A stretch of 64,000 bases of DNA, taken from Hyphomicrobium sp. Its GTDB lineage: Bacteria; Pseudomonadota; Alphaproteobacteria; Rhizobiales; Hyphomicrobiaceae. The position numbers and the translations under genes were made by a program. Location: positions 1 through 64,000 of the forward strand of contig PERL01000008.1 in NCBI GenBank assembly GCA_002928735.1, in the 5' to 3' direction. Shown piece after piece: positions 27,860-37,804 of this stretch (its first letter is position 1; each line of letters begins with the position of its first letter). The notes under the pieces were generated by a model. It did no database searches and was not told the origin of the DNA. It worked only from the letters and a program-made list of their open reading frames with translations.

Positions 27860-28039
27860 CTCCACGTCGCTCGCGCGACAGACGAGTTTGCCGTCCGCGT
27901 CCTAACCGATGCGGACGGCCAAAAATGAAGCAAGCATCCGGGCCCCGGGCCGTTCGAGATCTTGCCGGGTGTGGGTCATCGGCCCTACCCTCAGGTTCGA
28001 AAGCCTGATCTGGCCCGTCCCCTTCTGGAGGAATGCCGC

Positions 28040-30898
28040 GTGGATACCATTAATCCGCAGATCTCGGTTCTCGACGAATTCAAGCTGCGCGACGAATTGA
28101 AGACCATGCGGTCCCAGATTCCGGACGCGCCCGGCCTAAACCCGATCGTCAATATCGGCTTCTATCTCTCGCGCAGCCTCGAGTCGGGTAAGATCAGCTT
28201 CGACGATTTGAAAGCGCTCGCCGGCCGCCTCATGGACCGCGCCTGCGTCCGCCGTGCCGAACGCCTGCGCGAGCAGATCGGCTACGTCGACAACCAGACG
28301 ACCATCCGCGAATTCTCCACCTTTGTCGCCAAAACCGTCGGCAACGATCCCGATCAGGAAAAGGCCTTCGCCGCGTTCCAGGACCGCTGGGGCCGCGCCC
28401 GCAACGGCATCGTGTTCACCGCCCATCCGACCTTCGGCCTCTCCGAAGCGCTGAGCCGCCGCATGGTCGAAATCGCATCCGGCGAAGTCCAGGGCGATCC
28501 CGTCATCGGCATGCCCCACCGGCCCGACAGCCCGATCACGCTCGAATACGAGCACAAGGCTGTGCAGGTCTGCATTCACAACCTGCGCGACGCCTTCGAA
28601 GAACTCTTGAACGGCTTCTACTCCGTTGCCGCCGCTGGCTTCGGCGAGCGCGCCTACAAGTTCCGACCCAAGATCGCGACCATTGCCTCCTGGGTGGGCT
28701 ACGATCTCGATGGCCGCACGGACATCAAGTGGACTCACTCCTTCGTCCTGAAGCTCCAGGAAAAGGTCGCAGCCCTCCACGACATCCGCACCCGCTTCAT
28801 CATCCTGAAGCATCGCCTGACCGACGACGTCGACGCGCAGCGCATCGCCCGCCAGATCGTTGCCAAGCTCGACCTCGCCATAGCCTCGGCCCAAAAGCAG
28901 CTCGACAGCCTGAACAATGCCATCAACGGCAAGAACAAGCTGTCCGAAGCCGCCAACATCATCACCGAGGCCGACGCCTATAATCTCACGTCGCCCGCGC
29001 CCGTTTTGGCCCTCATCGATCAGCTGATCGACGCCGTCCCGCAGCCGCAGTCCAAGCGCGAACTGGCCGCCTTGGCGAGCCTCTTTGACCAGACCGGCAT
29101 GGGCACGTCGCACATTCATCTGCGCGTCAACGCCGTCCAGCTGAACAACGCCTTCCGCGCCTTCGTGCACGAGCCCTGGACGCGCGATCTCACCGAGCGC
29201 CAGGCGCTGGCCCGCATCGTGGAAATGATCCGCACAGCCGGCAAGGAAACGGTCAACTTCGAGACCCTCGATCTCGAAACGGCAACCGCCATTCGCCAGT
29301 TCGCGCTCGCCGCCCAGTTCCACAAGCACGTCGATCGCGAGACGCCGATCCGCTACCTCATCGCCGAGTGCGAAAGCCCGGCGACGATGCTCATCGCGCT
29401 CTTCTTCGCCAAACTGTTCGGCATCGAGCACGTTGTCGATATCTCGCCGCTCTTCGAAACGCCTGCAGCTCTTGAAACCGGCGCCCGCCTGATCGAGCGC
29501 TTGCTCGAGGAAGAGGCCTATAAGGATTACGTTCGCGGCCGTAAGCGCATCTGCATCCAGACCGGCTTTTCCGACGCCGGCCGCTTCATCGGCCAGATCG
29601 CCGCGACGCTCTCCATCGAGCGTCTGCATCAAGGTCTCGCCGAAGTCCTCGACGCCGACGACCTCGGCGGTGCGGAATTGCTGATCTATTCGACGCACGG
29701 CGAATCCATGGGCCGCGGCACCCATCCCGGCCCGATGTCGCGCCGTTTGCGCTATGTCTTCTCGCCCAACGCCCGCCGTCGCTTCGCCGACGCCGGCATC
29801 CCGTTGAAGCATGAGACGAGCTGGCAGGGCGGCGACGGCTATCTGTATTTCGCCACCAAGCCGCTCGCCATGCGCGCGCTCGCCACCGTCATCGAAGATG
29901 GCGAAACGCCCGATGCCATCGAAGACGAGTTCTACGACGATACCAACCTCGCGCTCGACTTCCTGCTTCGCCTGCGCGCCTATCAGCAAGACTTGTTCGC
30001 CCATCCTGGCTATCGCGCGGTGCTCGGTGCGTTCGGTCCGAACATGCTGTTTAAGACCGGCTCCCGCCCCGTGAAGCGTCAGATGGAAGGCGCATCCACC
30101 GCCGATCGGGGCGACCCTGCACGCATGCGCGCCATTCCCAACAACGCCATTCTGCAGCAGTTCGGCTACATCGCGAACGTCGTGGCAGGTCTTGGCGCTG
30201 CCGTCGGGTCTGAGCGCGAACGCTTTGTCGAAGTGGCCAAGTCCTCCGCCCGCCTGCGTCCGCTGATCGAGATGGTCGCCCGCGGCAAGCAGCTCTCCAG
30301 CCTCAACGCCATGGGCGCAAACGCGACCGTGTTCGATCCGGGCTTCTGGGCGATGCGCGCCTCATGGGGCCGCGAGCCGCATCTGGCTGCTGCGTTCAAG
30401 AACCTCTCGTCCTTCCTTTTGGAAGACGAGCGCAACGCCGCCATCAACGGCTTGGTCCACGAACTGCGCCTCGACGCGATTGATCTGCACACGCTGCTTG
30501 AAGACATCGGCATCGACGGCGGCAAAATTCCCGACGAAAACCGCCTGGAACTGGACCTTCTCCAGGCCATCCGCTTGGCCCTGATCATGCGAGTCTTCAT
30601 CCTGGCCGGTCAGCTTCCCCGGTTCACCACCCGCGACGTCAGCCACGCCCAGATCGTCGCTTCGGCATTGACACTCGAAGTTCCCGAGGTCATCAACGTC
30701 ATGCGTCAGGCCTTCCCGAAGCGCACGGGGATGGCTGAAGAGAAGAATGCCTTCAGGGAAACGGCGACGTATCTCCCCCAGGGCATCGACGACTACGGCC
30801 GCATCGAGACGGAAATTCTGGAGCCCATGGAGCAGGCCTACGAGGCCATCCGAGAAATCGGCACCGGCATTTCCCACCACTTCGGCGCCTTCGGCTGA
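28040..30898 (+). CDS. ppc: phosphoenolpyruvate carboxylase
   Basis: A 952-residue enzyme that carboxylates PEP to oxaloacetate, the CO2-fixing step of the serine cycle. The catalytic His lies in VFTAHPTFGLSEALSRRM, the GYSD-like block reads IQTGFSDAGRFIGQIAATL, and STHGESMGRGTHPGP and WQGGDGYLYF fit the active-site region. It diverges from the E. coli type, as expected for methylotroph PEPC that lacks acetyl-CoA control (known of the family, not seen here). The GTG start has GGAGGA at good spacing. It lies 180 bases after mtkB and may have its own promoter. Confidence 0.93.
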   Translation: MDTINPQISVLDEFKLRDELKTMRSQIPDAPGLNPIVNIGFYLSRSLESGKISFDDLKALAGRLMDRACVRRAERLREQIGYVDNQTTIREFSTFVAKTVGNDPDQEKAFAAFQDRWGRARNGIVFTAHPTFGLSEALSRRMVEIASGEVQGDPVIGMPHRPDSPITLEYEHKAVQVCIHNLRDAFEELLNGFYSVAAAGFGERAYKFRPKIATIASWVGYDLDGRTDIKWTHSFVLKLQEKVAALHDIRTRFIILKHRLTDDVDAQRIARQIVAKLDLAIASAQKQLDSLNNAINGKNKLSEAANIITEADAYNLTSPAPVLALIDQLIDAVPQPQSKRELAALASLFDQTGMGTSHIHLRVNAVQLNNAFRAFVHEPWTRDLTERQALARIVEMIRTAGKETVNFETLDLETATAIRQFALAAQFHKHVDRETPIRYLIAECESPATMLIALFFAKLFGIEHVVDISPLFETPAALETGARLIERLLEEEAYKDYVRGRKRICIQTGFSDAGRFIGQIAATLSIERLHQGLAEVLDADDLGGAELLIYSTHGESMGRGTHPGPMSRRLRYVFSPNARRRFADAGIPLKHETSWQGGDGYLYFATKPLAMRALATVIEDGETPDAIEDEFYDDTNLALDFLLRLRAYQQDLFAHPGYRAVLGAFGPNMLFKTGSRPVKRQMEGASTADRGDPARMRAIPNNAILQQFGYIANVVAGLGAAVGSERERFVEVAKSSARLRPLIEMVARGKQLSSLNAMGANATVFDPGFWAMRASWGREPHLAAAFKNLSSFLLEDERNAAINGLVHELRLDAIDLHTLLEDIGIDGGKIPDENRLELDLLQAIRLALIMRVFILAGQLPRFTTRDVSHAQIVASALTLEVPEVINVMRQAFPKRTGMAEEKNAFRETATYLPQGIDDYGRIETEILEPMEQAYEAIREIGTGISHHFGAFG

Positions 30899-30942
30899 CG
30901 CTAGGGTTTCTGGGTTTCTGGGGAAGAGCGGCCGTCCGCTCG

Positions 30943-30970
30943 GGGGCGCCGTTGGCGCCCCTTCGCATTT
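30943..30970. terminator. terminator between convergent ppc and dctM
   Basis: The eight-base-pair stem GGGGCGCC/GGCGCCCC with a GTT loop (30943-30961) is followed by a loosely T-rich stretch. It is the only hairpin in the 80-base gap between the convergent genes. Confidence 0.6.
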
Positions 30971-30978
30971 CAAGCCAA

Positions 30979-32304
30979 CTACATCAATCCGAGCATCCGC
31001 GGCAGTGTCAGCGACAGCGCCGGCCAGTACGTCACGAGCACCAAAAACGCCAGCATCGAGAGCAGCCACGGCATCACTGCGCGCGACGTCTCCGTCAGCC
31101 CGATCTTCGCCACACCGCTTGTCACATAGAGATTGAGCCCGACCGGCGGCGTGATCATGCCGATCTCCATGTTCACCACCATGATGATCCCGAAGTGCAC
31201 CGGATCGATGCCGAGCTTCGCCGCCACAGGAAAAAGGATCGGCGCCAGAATGAGAATGATCGATGCCGGCTCCATGAATGTGCCGGCAATCAGCAGCAGA
31301 ATGTTCACGACGATCAGAAACGTGATCCAGTTGAACCCTTGGCCCACGATCCAGTCCGCCACGGTCTGCGGAATGTGCTCGTGTGTCAGCAGGAACGAAA
31401 ACAGCATCGCGTTGGTGATAATGTAGAGCAGCATCGCGCTCATGTTCGCCGCCGACAGCAGGACCTTCGGCACATCGTTCCACCCGATGTCGCGATAAAT
31501 GAACTTAGCGACGATGAAGGCATAAACCGCACTCAGCGCCGCCGCCTCGGTCGGCGTAACAAGCCCGCCATAAATGCCCCCAAGCACGACCGCGATCAGT
31601 GCCAGCCCCCAGATGCAATCGACGAACGCATCGAACGCCTCACCCCAGGTCGCCCGCGCCGCGCGCGGATAGCCTTCCTTCTTGGCGATCCACCACGTCA
31701 CGGTTCCAAGCACGATGGCGAGCAGAATGCCGGGCACCACCCCCGCCATGAACAGATCGTCCACTGCTGGCGCGGCCACCCGTTGGCCCTCAGGCCCGCG
31801 CGCGCTCATCCCCGCCGTGGCCAGCGCGTACAGCACCATCACAATTGACGGCGGAATGAGAATGCCGAGCGTTCCCGATGACGCGATCACGCCCGCCCCG
31901 AAGCGCTTCGGATAGCCCTGCGCCGCCATCGCCGGAATGAGGATCGAGCCAATCGCAATCACGGTCGCCGGCGACGAGCCGGATACGGCGGCAAAAATCG
32001 CGCATGCGAGCACGGAAGCAATCCCGAGCCCGCCCGGCCAGTGCCCCGTGATCGCGGTGGCAAACCGGATCATCCGCTTCGCGACCCCGCCATGCGTGAG
32101 AAACGCGCCAGCCAGGATGAAGAACGGCACGGCCATGATCTCGAACTTTTCCATGCCGGTGAAAAGTTTGAGCGCCACTGCATCGAGCGGAACGTCAGTA
32201 ATGGCGAAGAGTACCGTCAGCACCGTCAAGCCGAGCGCGATTGACACCGGTGTCCCGGTCAACAGCAGCGCAATGAGCAAGCCAAAGATGAGCAGCGCCG
32301 TCAT
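30979..32304 (-). CDS. TRAP transporter large permease (DctM)
   Basis: A 441-residue, about 12-helix protein of the ion-transporter superfamily. FILAGAFLTHGGVAKRMI, ASSGTLGILIPPSIVMVLY and MEIGMITPPVGLNLYVTSG are DctM hallmarks (two re-entrant loop regions). It forms the channel of a sodium-driven tripartite uptake system with the adjacent DctQ and DctP. Its start overlaps the dctQ stop by four bases. Confidence 0.93.
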   Translation of the reverse strand: MTALLIFGLLIALLLTGTPVSIALGLTVLTVLFAITDVPLDAVALKLFTGMEKFEIMAVPFFILAGAFLTHGGVAKRMIRFATAITGHWPGGLGIASVLACAIFAAVSGSSPATVIAIGSILIPAMAAQGYPKRFGAGVIASSGTLGILIPPSIVMVLYALATAGMSARGPEGQRVAAPAVDDLFMAGVVPGILLAIVLGTVTWWIAKKEGYPRAARATWGEAFDAFVDCIWGLALIAVVLGGIYGGLVTPTEAAALSAVYAFIVAKFIYRDIGWNDVPKVLLSAANMSAMLLYIITNAMLFSFLLTHEHIPQTVADWIVGQGFNWITFLIVVNILLLIAGTFMEPASIILILAPILFPVAAKLGIDPVHFGIIMVVNMEIGMITPPVGLNLYVTSGVAKIGLTETSRAVMPWLLSMLAFLVLVTYWPALSLTLPRMLGLM

Positions 32305-32921
32305 GTCCGCGCCTCATCGGTCATGACTTCAGACGCGGGATCGTGATGTGGAAGGTCTCCGGTCTTGGCAAAATGTGCCGCGACTTGAAGGAAGCGGAAG
32401 CACATCAAGAATGAGCCAAGCGGCAGGCACAGATACACGATCCACATCGGCGCCTCGAGCACGGCCGACACCTGTCCCGAATGAAACAGATGCGCGACCA
32501 GCCGCGCCCCGAGCCACCCCACGAACGCCGTGAACCCCGCCCCGCAGAACAGCCCAAACAGCACCATGCGCCGCCGCCACTCGGGCGAAAGCCGGTTCAC
32601 CAGAATATCGACACCCACATGGATGCCTGTTCGTACCCCATAGGCCGCGCCAAATTTGGCCATCCAGACGAACAGGAAAATGCACAGCTCCTGCGCCCAC
32701 GTCAGCCGGATCGACAGCAGCCAGAAATAGATCGCGCGCAGCGTCTCGGAGAGATCGGGATATCCCGCATCGCGCGCCCACACGACCATGCCACCCAGAT
32801 GTGACAGCGAATACCGGTGCACCACGGCGACGAAGATAACGAGCGTCGCAAGTCCCATGAGGGACGCAATGAGGTTTTCTTCCAGCCGGTCGAGCCAGCG
32901 CAGCCCCGGTCCCGATGTCAT
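32301..32921 (-). CDS. TRAP transporter small permease (DctQ)
   Basis: A 206-residue, four-helix membrane protein (LDRLEENLIASLMGLATLVIF..., ELCIFLFVWMAKFGAAYG, GIHVGVDILVNRL). It is longer than many DctQ because of an insertion after the first helix. The ATG overlaps the DctP stop as ATGA, so translation is coupled. Confidence 0.88.
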   Translation of the reverse strand: MTSGPGLRWLDRLEENLIASLMGLATLVIFVAVVHRYSLSHLGGMVVWARDAGYPDLSETLRAIYFWLLSIRLTWAQELCIFLFVWMAKFGAAYGVRTGIHVGVDILVNRLSPEWRRRMVLFGLFCGAGFTAFVGWLGARLVAHLFHSGQVSAVLEAPMWIVYLCLPLGSFLMCFRFLQVAAHFAKTGDLPHHDPASEVMTDEART

Positions 32922-33931
32922 GGCGCCGCCCCCGCCAACTCGGCCTCGATCCGGCGCACCAGATCGGCACCAACCCGCTCCGCCATCCGCGCGCGAACCG
33001 GCATGAGCGCAGCCTTCCATGCGGCAAGCTCATCAGACGATGGCGTATGAAAGACGGTCTTGCCCGTCTTGAGCATTGCCTCCATCGCCTCGTCGTTCTC
33101 CCGCGCCGCCTCCGCATTTGCATAAGGCGTCGCCTCCCGCACCGCTCGCTCGATGGCCGTGCGAATGTCCGCCGGAAGACCGTTCCAGAAGTCGCGATTG
33201 ACGATCAGCGCGTAACCCAGAAACCCGTGATTGGTCATCGTCGCGTGCCGCTGCACCTCGAACATTTTTTGATTGTAGAAGTTGGCCGGTGGATTCTCCG
33301 TCCCATCCACCACGCCCGACGACAGCGCCTGATAGGCCTCGGAAAACGCCAGCACCTGCGGCAGCGCCCCAAGCGCCGTCATCTGGTCTTCGATCACGCG
33401 CGACGATTGAATGCGCACTTTGAGACCTAGAAGATCGTCCGGCTGCTTGAGCGGCGTGTTTGCCGATAAAATCTTGAACCCGTTATTCCAGTATCCAAGC
33501 CCGACGATTCCCTTCGCCTCGAGCTGACCCAGAATGTCCTTACCAATCGGCCCCTCGGTCACCCGCGCCAGTTCCGTTGTGTCGCGAAACAGAAACGGAA
33601 TATCAAAAACCTCGAACGCCTTGATCCCCAGGGGTCCAAATTTCGACAGCGACGGTGCTAGCATCTCGACCGCGCCGAGCTGCAACGCCTCCAGCTCCTC
33701 TTTGTCTTTGTAAAGCTGCGAGTTGGGATAAAGCTCGATCCGGACGCGCCCGCCCGTATACTGCTCAGCCAGCGCCTTGAACCGCTCCGCACCTTTGCTC
33801 TTGTGCGCTTGCGGCGCCGCCACGTGACTGAACTTGATGACGATCGGCTCGGCTGCAGCTGGCGGCTCGGCCATTGCAAAGCCCGCCTCCAGGACGGTCG
33901 CGAAAAAGAGAACAAAAGCGCGACGCATCAC
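32918..33931 (-). CDS. TRAP transporter solute-binding protein (DctP family)
   Basis: A 337-residue periplasmic protein with a signal peptide ending near GFAMA (residue 21). IKFSHVAAPQAHKSKGAERF opens the first lobe. LLGLKVRIQSSRVIEDQMTALG contains the conserved Arg that binds a ligand carboxylate, and GVVDGTENPPANFY is family-typical. A C4-dicarboxylate or other organic acid is likely; the exact ligand is unknown. Confidence 0.92.
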   Translation of the reverse strand: MMRRAFVLFFATVLEAGFAMAEPPAAAEPIVIKFSHVAAPQAHKSKGAERFKALAEQYTGGRVRIELYPNSQLYKDKEELEALQLGAVEMLAPSLSKFGPLGIKAFEVFDIPFLFRDTTELARVTEGPIGKDILGQLEAKGIVGLGYWNNGFKILSANTPLKQPDDLLGLKVRIQSSRVIEDQMTALGALPQVLAFSEAYQALSSGVVDGTENPPANFYNQKMFEVQRHATMTNHGFLGYALIVNRDFWNGLPADIRTAIERAVREATPYANAEAARENDEAMEAMLKTGKTVFHTPSSDELAAWKAALMPVRARMAERVGADLVRRIEAELAGAAP

Positions 33932-33992
33932 GTCTGTCAGCTCAGGGGTAAGGGCGCAGGCTGCCTCTATGGTGGGGCAAGCGCTGTCACTG

Positions 33993-34181
33993 TCAAGCGC
34001 GGCGCGCGTCCTGCTCGCGCATCCGGCGCCCTTCGTCCCAATCCTTCATCACCGCGCGCACGAACCTCAATACCCGCTTCGTGCGCTGCGCATCCTCCCG
34101 GGCCAGACACCAGCAGCCGCAACAGAACCCGGGCCGCTTCGCCAGCCATAGGGTCAATACGTAGTCATTGGCAGCATGCAT
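33993..34181 (-). CDS. small hypothetical protein downstream of prmB
   Basis: A 62-residue basic protein with three clustered Cys (FCCGCWC, about residues 19-25) and a helical Arg-rich tail (RVLRFVRAVMKDWDEGRRMRE). GGAG lies six bases before the ATG, and the gene starts 16 bases after the prmB stop, which supports translation in a prmB operon. No family recognised. It could bind metal through the Cys cluster. Confidence 0.5.
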   Translation of the reverse strand: MHAANDYVLTLWLAKRPGFCCGCWCLAREDAQRTKRVLRFVRAVMKDWDEGRRMREQDARRA

Positions 34182-34197
34182 GGCAGGCTCCGGTTCG

Positions 34198-35139
34198 TCA
34201 GCGTTTGCGGCCGCGCCCCTCCGGCTGCTGGGCGGCCTGCAACTCGGCGGCGGTCAGCGCGAACACCTCACCCGAGCTATCCTCTGTCTCTAGCCAGAGA
34301 AAGGGCAGCTGCGGAAACTCCTCCTCAAGGATATCGAGCCCCGTCCCCACTTCAACGACCAATACGCCGTCCCGTTCCAGATGCCGGCCGGCCTCCGCCA
34401 GGATCCGCCGCACCAGGTCGAGACCGTCATCCCCGCCCGCATGCGCCATCACTGGCTCGGCTTGATACTCAGGCGGGAACGCGGCCACTGCCTCGGCCGA
34501 AACATAAGGAGGATTTGAAATTATGAGGTCGTACTTGCGCGAACCGAGCGCCGCAAAAAGATCCGACTGCTGCAACGTCACCCGGTCTTCCAGCCCATAG
34601 TCGGCGACATTGCGCTGCGCCACCGCCAGCGCGTCCGCCGACAGATCGACCGCATCGATAATCGCGTTCGGATACGTCAGCGCGGCCAAAATGGCGAGAC
34701 ACCCCGACCCCGTACACAGATCGAGCACAGACGTCACCGCATCCGGGTCCGGCACCACCGTCGCCAGTTCCCCATCGAGCAGCTCGCCGATATAGGATCG
34801 CGGCACGATCACGCGTTCGTCCACATAGAAGTCGCGCCCGCGGATATAAGCCCGGTTCACCAGATACGGCGCCGGCTTGCGCGTCGAAACCCGCGCATCT
34901 ATCAACCCGGCCACCCGCGCCCGCTCCCCTGCCGTCAGCCGGCAATCAAGCCACGGCTCCAATTCATCGATTGGCAGATCAAGCGCCGACAAAATCAGAA
35001 AAGCCGCCTCATCGAGCGCCGTCGACGTCCCATGCCCGAACACCAGCCCCGCCGCCCGAAAGCGCGACACGCCATAGCGCAGCCAGTCGCGCACTGAGAT
35101 CAGGTCGGCAAGGCGGGGATCGGCATCAACATCAGGCAT
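34198..35139 (-). CDS. prmB: ribosomal protein L3 (or release factor) glutamine N5-methyltransferase
   Basis: A 313-residue SAM-dependent methyltransferase of the HemK/PrmB family. Motif I is VLDLCTGSGCLAIL, DAVDLSADALAVA follows, and the catalytic NPPY is in IISNPPYVSAEA. The N-terminal helical domain with YGVSRFRAAGLVFGHGTSTALDEA favours PrmB (L3 methylation) over PrmC. Confidence 0.9.
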   Translation of the reverse strand: MPDVDADPRLADLISVRDWLRYGVSRFRAAGLVFGHGTSTALDEAAFLILSALDLPIDELEPWLDCRLTAGERARVAGLIDARVSTRKPAPYLVNRAYIRGRDFYVDERVIVPRSYIGELLDGELATVVPDPDAVTSVLDLCTGSGCLAILAALTYPNAIIDAVDLSADALAVAQRNVADYGLEDRVTLQQSDLFAALGSRKYDLIISNPPYVSAEAVAAFPPEYQAEPVMAHAGGDDGLDLVRRILAEAGRHLERDGVLVVEVGTGLDILEEEFPQLPFLWLETEDSSGEVFALTAAELQAAQQPEGRGRKR

Positions 35140-35236
35140 CGCGTGGCAAGCTCCTGGGATCGAACGGGGCGCACCCTAGCGCGTCCCTCGCCCACCCAAA
35201 AGCCACGATCGTCATGCCAACGGCCCGCGATCCGTC

Positions 35237-35968
35237 TTAACCTTTGAATTCCTCTATTTTCCCGAACGCTTCCCTCAAGGCAGACGCCCACGATCCGGAA
35301 AGCTTCTTGAAGTATTCGTCGTCCTGGTAAATGCGGCTGTAGCGGCGCACATCCAGGCTGTCGCGCTCATAGAGCAGAAGATCGATCGGCATCCCAACGG
35401 ACAGATTCGACCGCAGCGTTGAATCGAACGACAGCAGCACGAGCTTGGCCGCCTCGCCCAGCCGCATCCCCGACTGCGCCACGCGATCGAGAATGGGCTT
35501 GCCGTACTTGTGTTCGCCGATCTGCAGGAACGGCGCGTCATCCGACGCTTCGATAAAATTCCCTTCGGAATAGATCTGGAATATCCGCGGCGGTTCCGAA
35601 CCGATCTGCCCGCCCAGAATGAAGGACGCATAAAATCCGCTGCGCGTCGCCTCCAGCGCTTCGCCATCGACACGGCGCACTTCGCGCACAGCATCGCCCA
35701 CGATCCGCGCCGCGCGATACATCGACGTCGCCGTCATGAGATTGTGCTCGACACCCGAGCCGTCCGCCAGTTGCTCGTTCAAAATGCTGATGACGGATTG
35801 GCTGATGCCCAGATTGCCCGCCGTCAGCAGCACGATCACGCGATCGCCCGGCCGGCGCCAAAAGTGCAGCTTCCGGAATTGCGAGATATTGTCGACACCC
35901 GCATTCGTGCGCGTGTCGGCGGCAAAAACGATACCGCGGTCAAGTCGCAGGGCGACGCCGTAGGTCAT
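35237..35968 (-). CDS. Anbu proteasome-like peptidase
   Basis: A 243-residue Ntn-hydrolase related to HslV and proteasome beta subunits. It begins MTYGVALRLDRGIVFAADTR; removal of Met would expose the nucleophile Thr2, and the Lys/Asp environment of the family is present (VFAADTRTNAGVDNIS). It belongs to the ancestral beta-subunit group, which forms open helical or ring assemblies. It is last in a four-gene operon with transglutaminase, alpha-E and ATP-grasp proteins, a partnership seen in many Proteobacteria. Confidence 0.88.
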   Translation of the reverse strand: MTYGVALRLDRGIVFAADTRTNAGVDNISQFRKLHFWRRPGDRVIVLLTAGNLGISQSVISILNEQLADGSGVEHNLMTATSMYRAARIVGDAVREVRRVDGEALEATRSGFYASFILGGQIGSEPPRIFQIYSEGNFIEASDDAPFLQIGEHKYGKPILDRVAQSGMRLGEAAKLVLLSFDSTLRSNLSVGMPIDLLLYERDSLDVRRYSRIYQDDEYFKKLSGSWASALREAFGKIEEFKG

Positions 35969-35985
35969 AAGGGATCGGGCTCAAA

Positions 35986-36801
35986 CTATTGCTGTTGTTG
36001 AGCGCCTTGCTGCTGGACTTCCACGACGACGTCAAGGGTCTCGTTCTGCCCGCCCCGCCGGTTGCCGCGAATGGGCGCGGCTGTCGCCGCATCGAGCCCC
36101 GTTGCCAGCCGGATGTAGCGCTCCGTCGGACACATAAGGTTCGTGGGATCGAAGCCCACCCATCCGAGCCCATCAACCCACGCCTCGGCCCAAGCATGAT
36201 GTGCGTCAGAAGGCTCCGGCGTCCCTGACAGAAAATACCCGTTGACGTACCGTGCCGGAATCCCGAGCACGCGCGCCCCCGCAATAAAGATATGCGCATG
36301 GTCCTGACAAACGCCCGTCCCATCGGCCAACGCTTCGGCCGCACTCGTATGCGAATGCGTCGTGCCGATTTCATAAGATACAGCCTCGCGGGTCGCATGC
36401 ATCAGCCGGTGCAGCTTGTCGAGCGTGCATCCGCCCTTGCACTTGGCCGTCAGATCGCGAATGGCGTCATCCGGAGCCGTCCGCGGCGTCTCCCGCAAAT
36501 AGACCCTGAGCGGCGCCGGTTCCGGCAATCCCTTCGCGACGCCAATGCGGTCTGCCGTCTCCACCACGCCGCCGGCCTCAATCGTGATGCTGTCGTGCTC
36601 GCCCTGCACGGCTGTGAGATGCACGAGATTACCGAAGCCATCGTGAAACGTCGCGGCGTTCTCGATGCCGGGCGCACGCACCTGCCACGAAACAATCGTC
36701 TGCCCGTCGAACGCTGGCGGAGCCAGACGCAGGCTCTCGATGGCGTAGCGGGCCAGGGTATCGTAGCGATAGGTGGTCGTGTGCTTGACGCTGAGCAACA
36801 T
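35986..36801 (-). CDS. transglutaminase-like cysteine peptidase family protein
   Basis: A 271-residue protein with an N-terminal beta domain (LSVKHTTTYRYDTLARYAIESLRL) and a transglutaminase core. The catalytic Cys is in ALADGTGVCQDHAHIFI, the His in DAHHAWAEAWVDGLGW, and the Asp in GFDPTN. The role is unknown, but in Anbu clusters it is proposed to cleave or form amide bonds in peptides made by the ATP-grasp enzyme. Confidence 0.9.
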   Translation of the reverse strand: MLLSVKHTTTYRYDTLARYAIESLRLAPPAFDGQTIVSWQVRAPGIENAATFHDGFGNLVHLTAVQGEHDSITIEAGGVVETADRIGVAKGLPEPAPLRVYLRETPRTAPDDAIRDLTAKCKGGCTLDKLHRLMHATREAVSYEIGTTHSHTSAAEALADGTGVCQDHAHIFIAGARVLGIPARYVNGYFLSGTPEPSDAHHAWAEAWVDGLGWVGFDPTNLMCPTERYIRLATGLDAATAAPIRGNRRGGQNETLDVVVEVQQQGAQQQQ

Positions 36802-36808
36802 GGCGACC

Positions 36809-37756
36809 TCAACCGTTGAAGTGGTAGGCTTCGGAAATCTCTTGCGCGACGCGATTGTTGCGGCCGAGGAAGTCCGTCAAAAACTCATGCAGTCCGGATT
36901 GGAATATGGTGTCGATGTTCCCATTTTCCAGCATGGCCAACGTTTCATGCGCCATTGGCACGCACTTGTCTTCCTGATCGTAAAACGCCTTCAATCCCGC
37001 CACCGCCTGATCGATCTCGAGATAGCAGGCCCGGAGAGACCTCGGCATTTCCGCGCTGAGGATCAGGTAGTCCGCGATGTTCCAGGGTTTGTAGTGCTGC
37101 TTATAGACCCACCGGTAACTGCGATGCGCCGACACCGACCGCAAGATCGACGCCCATTGCAGATTATCGACGCTGGAGCCAATCATCTCGTAGCTCGGCA
37201 GCAGGACGAAATATTTTACGTCCAGAATGCGCGCCGTGTTGTCGGCCCGCTCCAGAAACGTTCCGAGTTGGCTGAAATAGAATGTGTCGTTGCGCAAAAT
37301 GGTATTCAGAAGCGCCCCGCGATACGTCGCCGATCGCTCCTTGATCCAGTCGAGCAACGCCGGCAGCCGGTCCGACGTGATGTCGCGCGGATTGATCGCC
37401 TCGAAGTCGATCCAGGCGCTGTTGAGGCTCTCCCACATCTCTCGCGTCAGCGACGTGCGTTGCGCCCGTGCATTGCGCCGCGCTATGGAAAGGCAAGATC
37501 GGACGCTGGCAGGATTGTCGGCGTCGAATAGGAGAAAATTGATCACATCCGAGGTTGTTGGCGCTTCGTGCTTGGCGAGATATCCCGTCTCGCATCCCGC
37601 ACTTTGCAACGTCGATCGCCACTCTTCATTGTAGCCCTCCCCTTCGCGGGGAAGCAGCGCGATGCGATAGCCGACCTCGATCAGCCGCGCCATATTCTCC
37701 GCGCGTTCCAGATAGCGCGAGAGCCAGAAAAGATCATTTGCCGTGCGGCCGAGCAT
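36809..37756 (-). CDS. alpha-E domain-containing protein
   Basis: A 315-residue all-helical protein starting MLGRTANDLFWLSRYLERAEN, the alpha-E signature, with the repeated ERADNTARILDVKYF half. No enzymatic residues are assigned. It always accompanies the circularly permuted ATP-grasp protein and is thought to act as its partner. It is eight bases from the transglutaminase gene. Confidence 0.92.
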   Translation of the reverse strand: MLGRTANDLFWLSRYLERAENMARLIEVGYRIALLPREGEGYNEEWRSTLQSAGCETGYLAKHEAPTTSDVINFLLFDADNPASVRSCLSIARRNARAQRTSLTREMWESLNSAWIDFEAINPRDITSDRLPALLDWIKERSATYRGALLNTILRNDTFYFSQLGTFLERADNTARILDVKYFVLLPSYEMIGSSVDNLQWASILRSVSAHRSYRWVYKQHYKPWNIADYLILSAEMPRSLRACYLEIDQAVAGLKAFYDQEDKCVPMAHETLAMLENGNIDTIFQSGLHEFLTDFLGRNNRVAQEISEAYHFNG

Positions 37757-37804
37757 GAAAGAAACCGGAGTTCGTGTTGGCGTGCTTTCGCGTGTTTTTG
37801 TCTC

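Noticed and set aside
28136-30004. Long open frame (about 620 codons) on the minus strand opposite ppc
   Set aside because: It mirrors the high-GC codon pattern of a certain gene; its product is low-complexity and has no recognisable domain.
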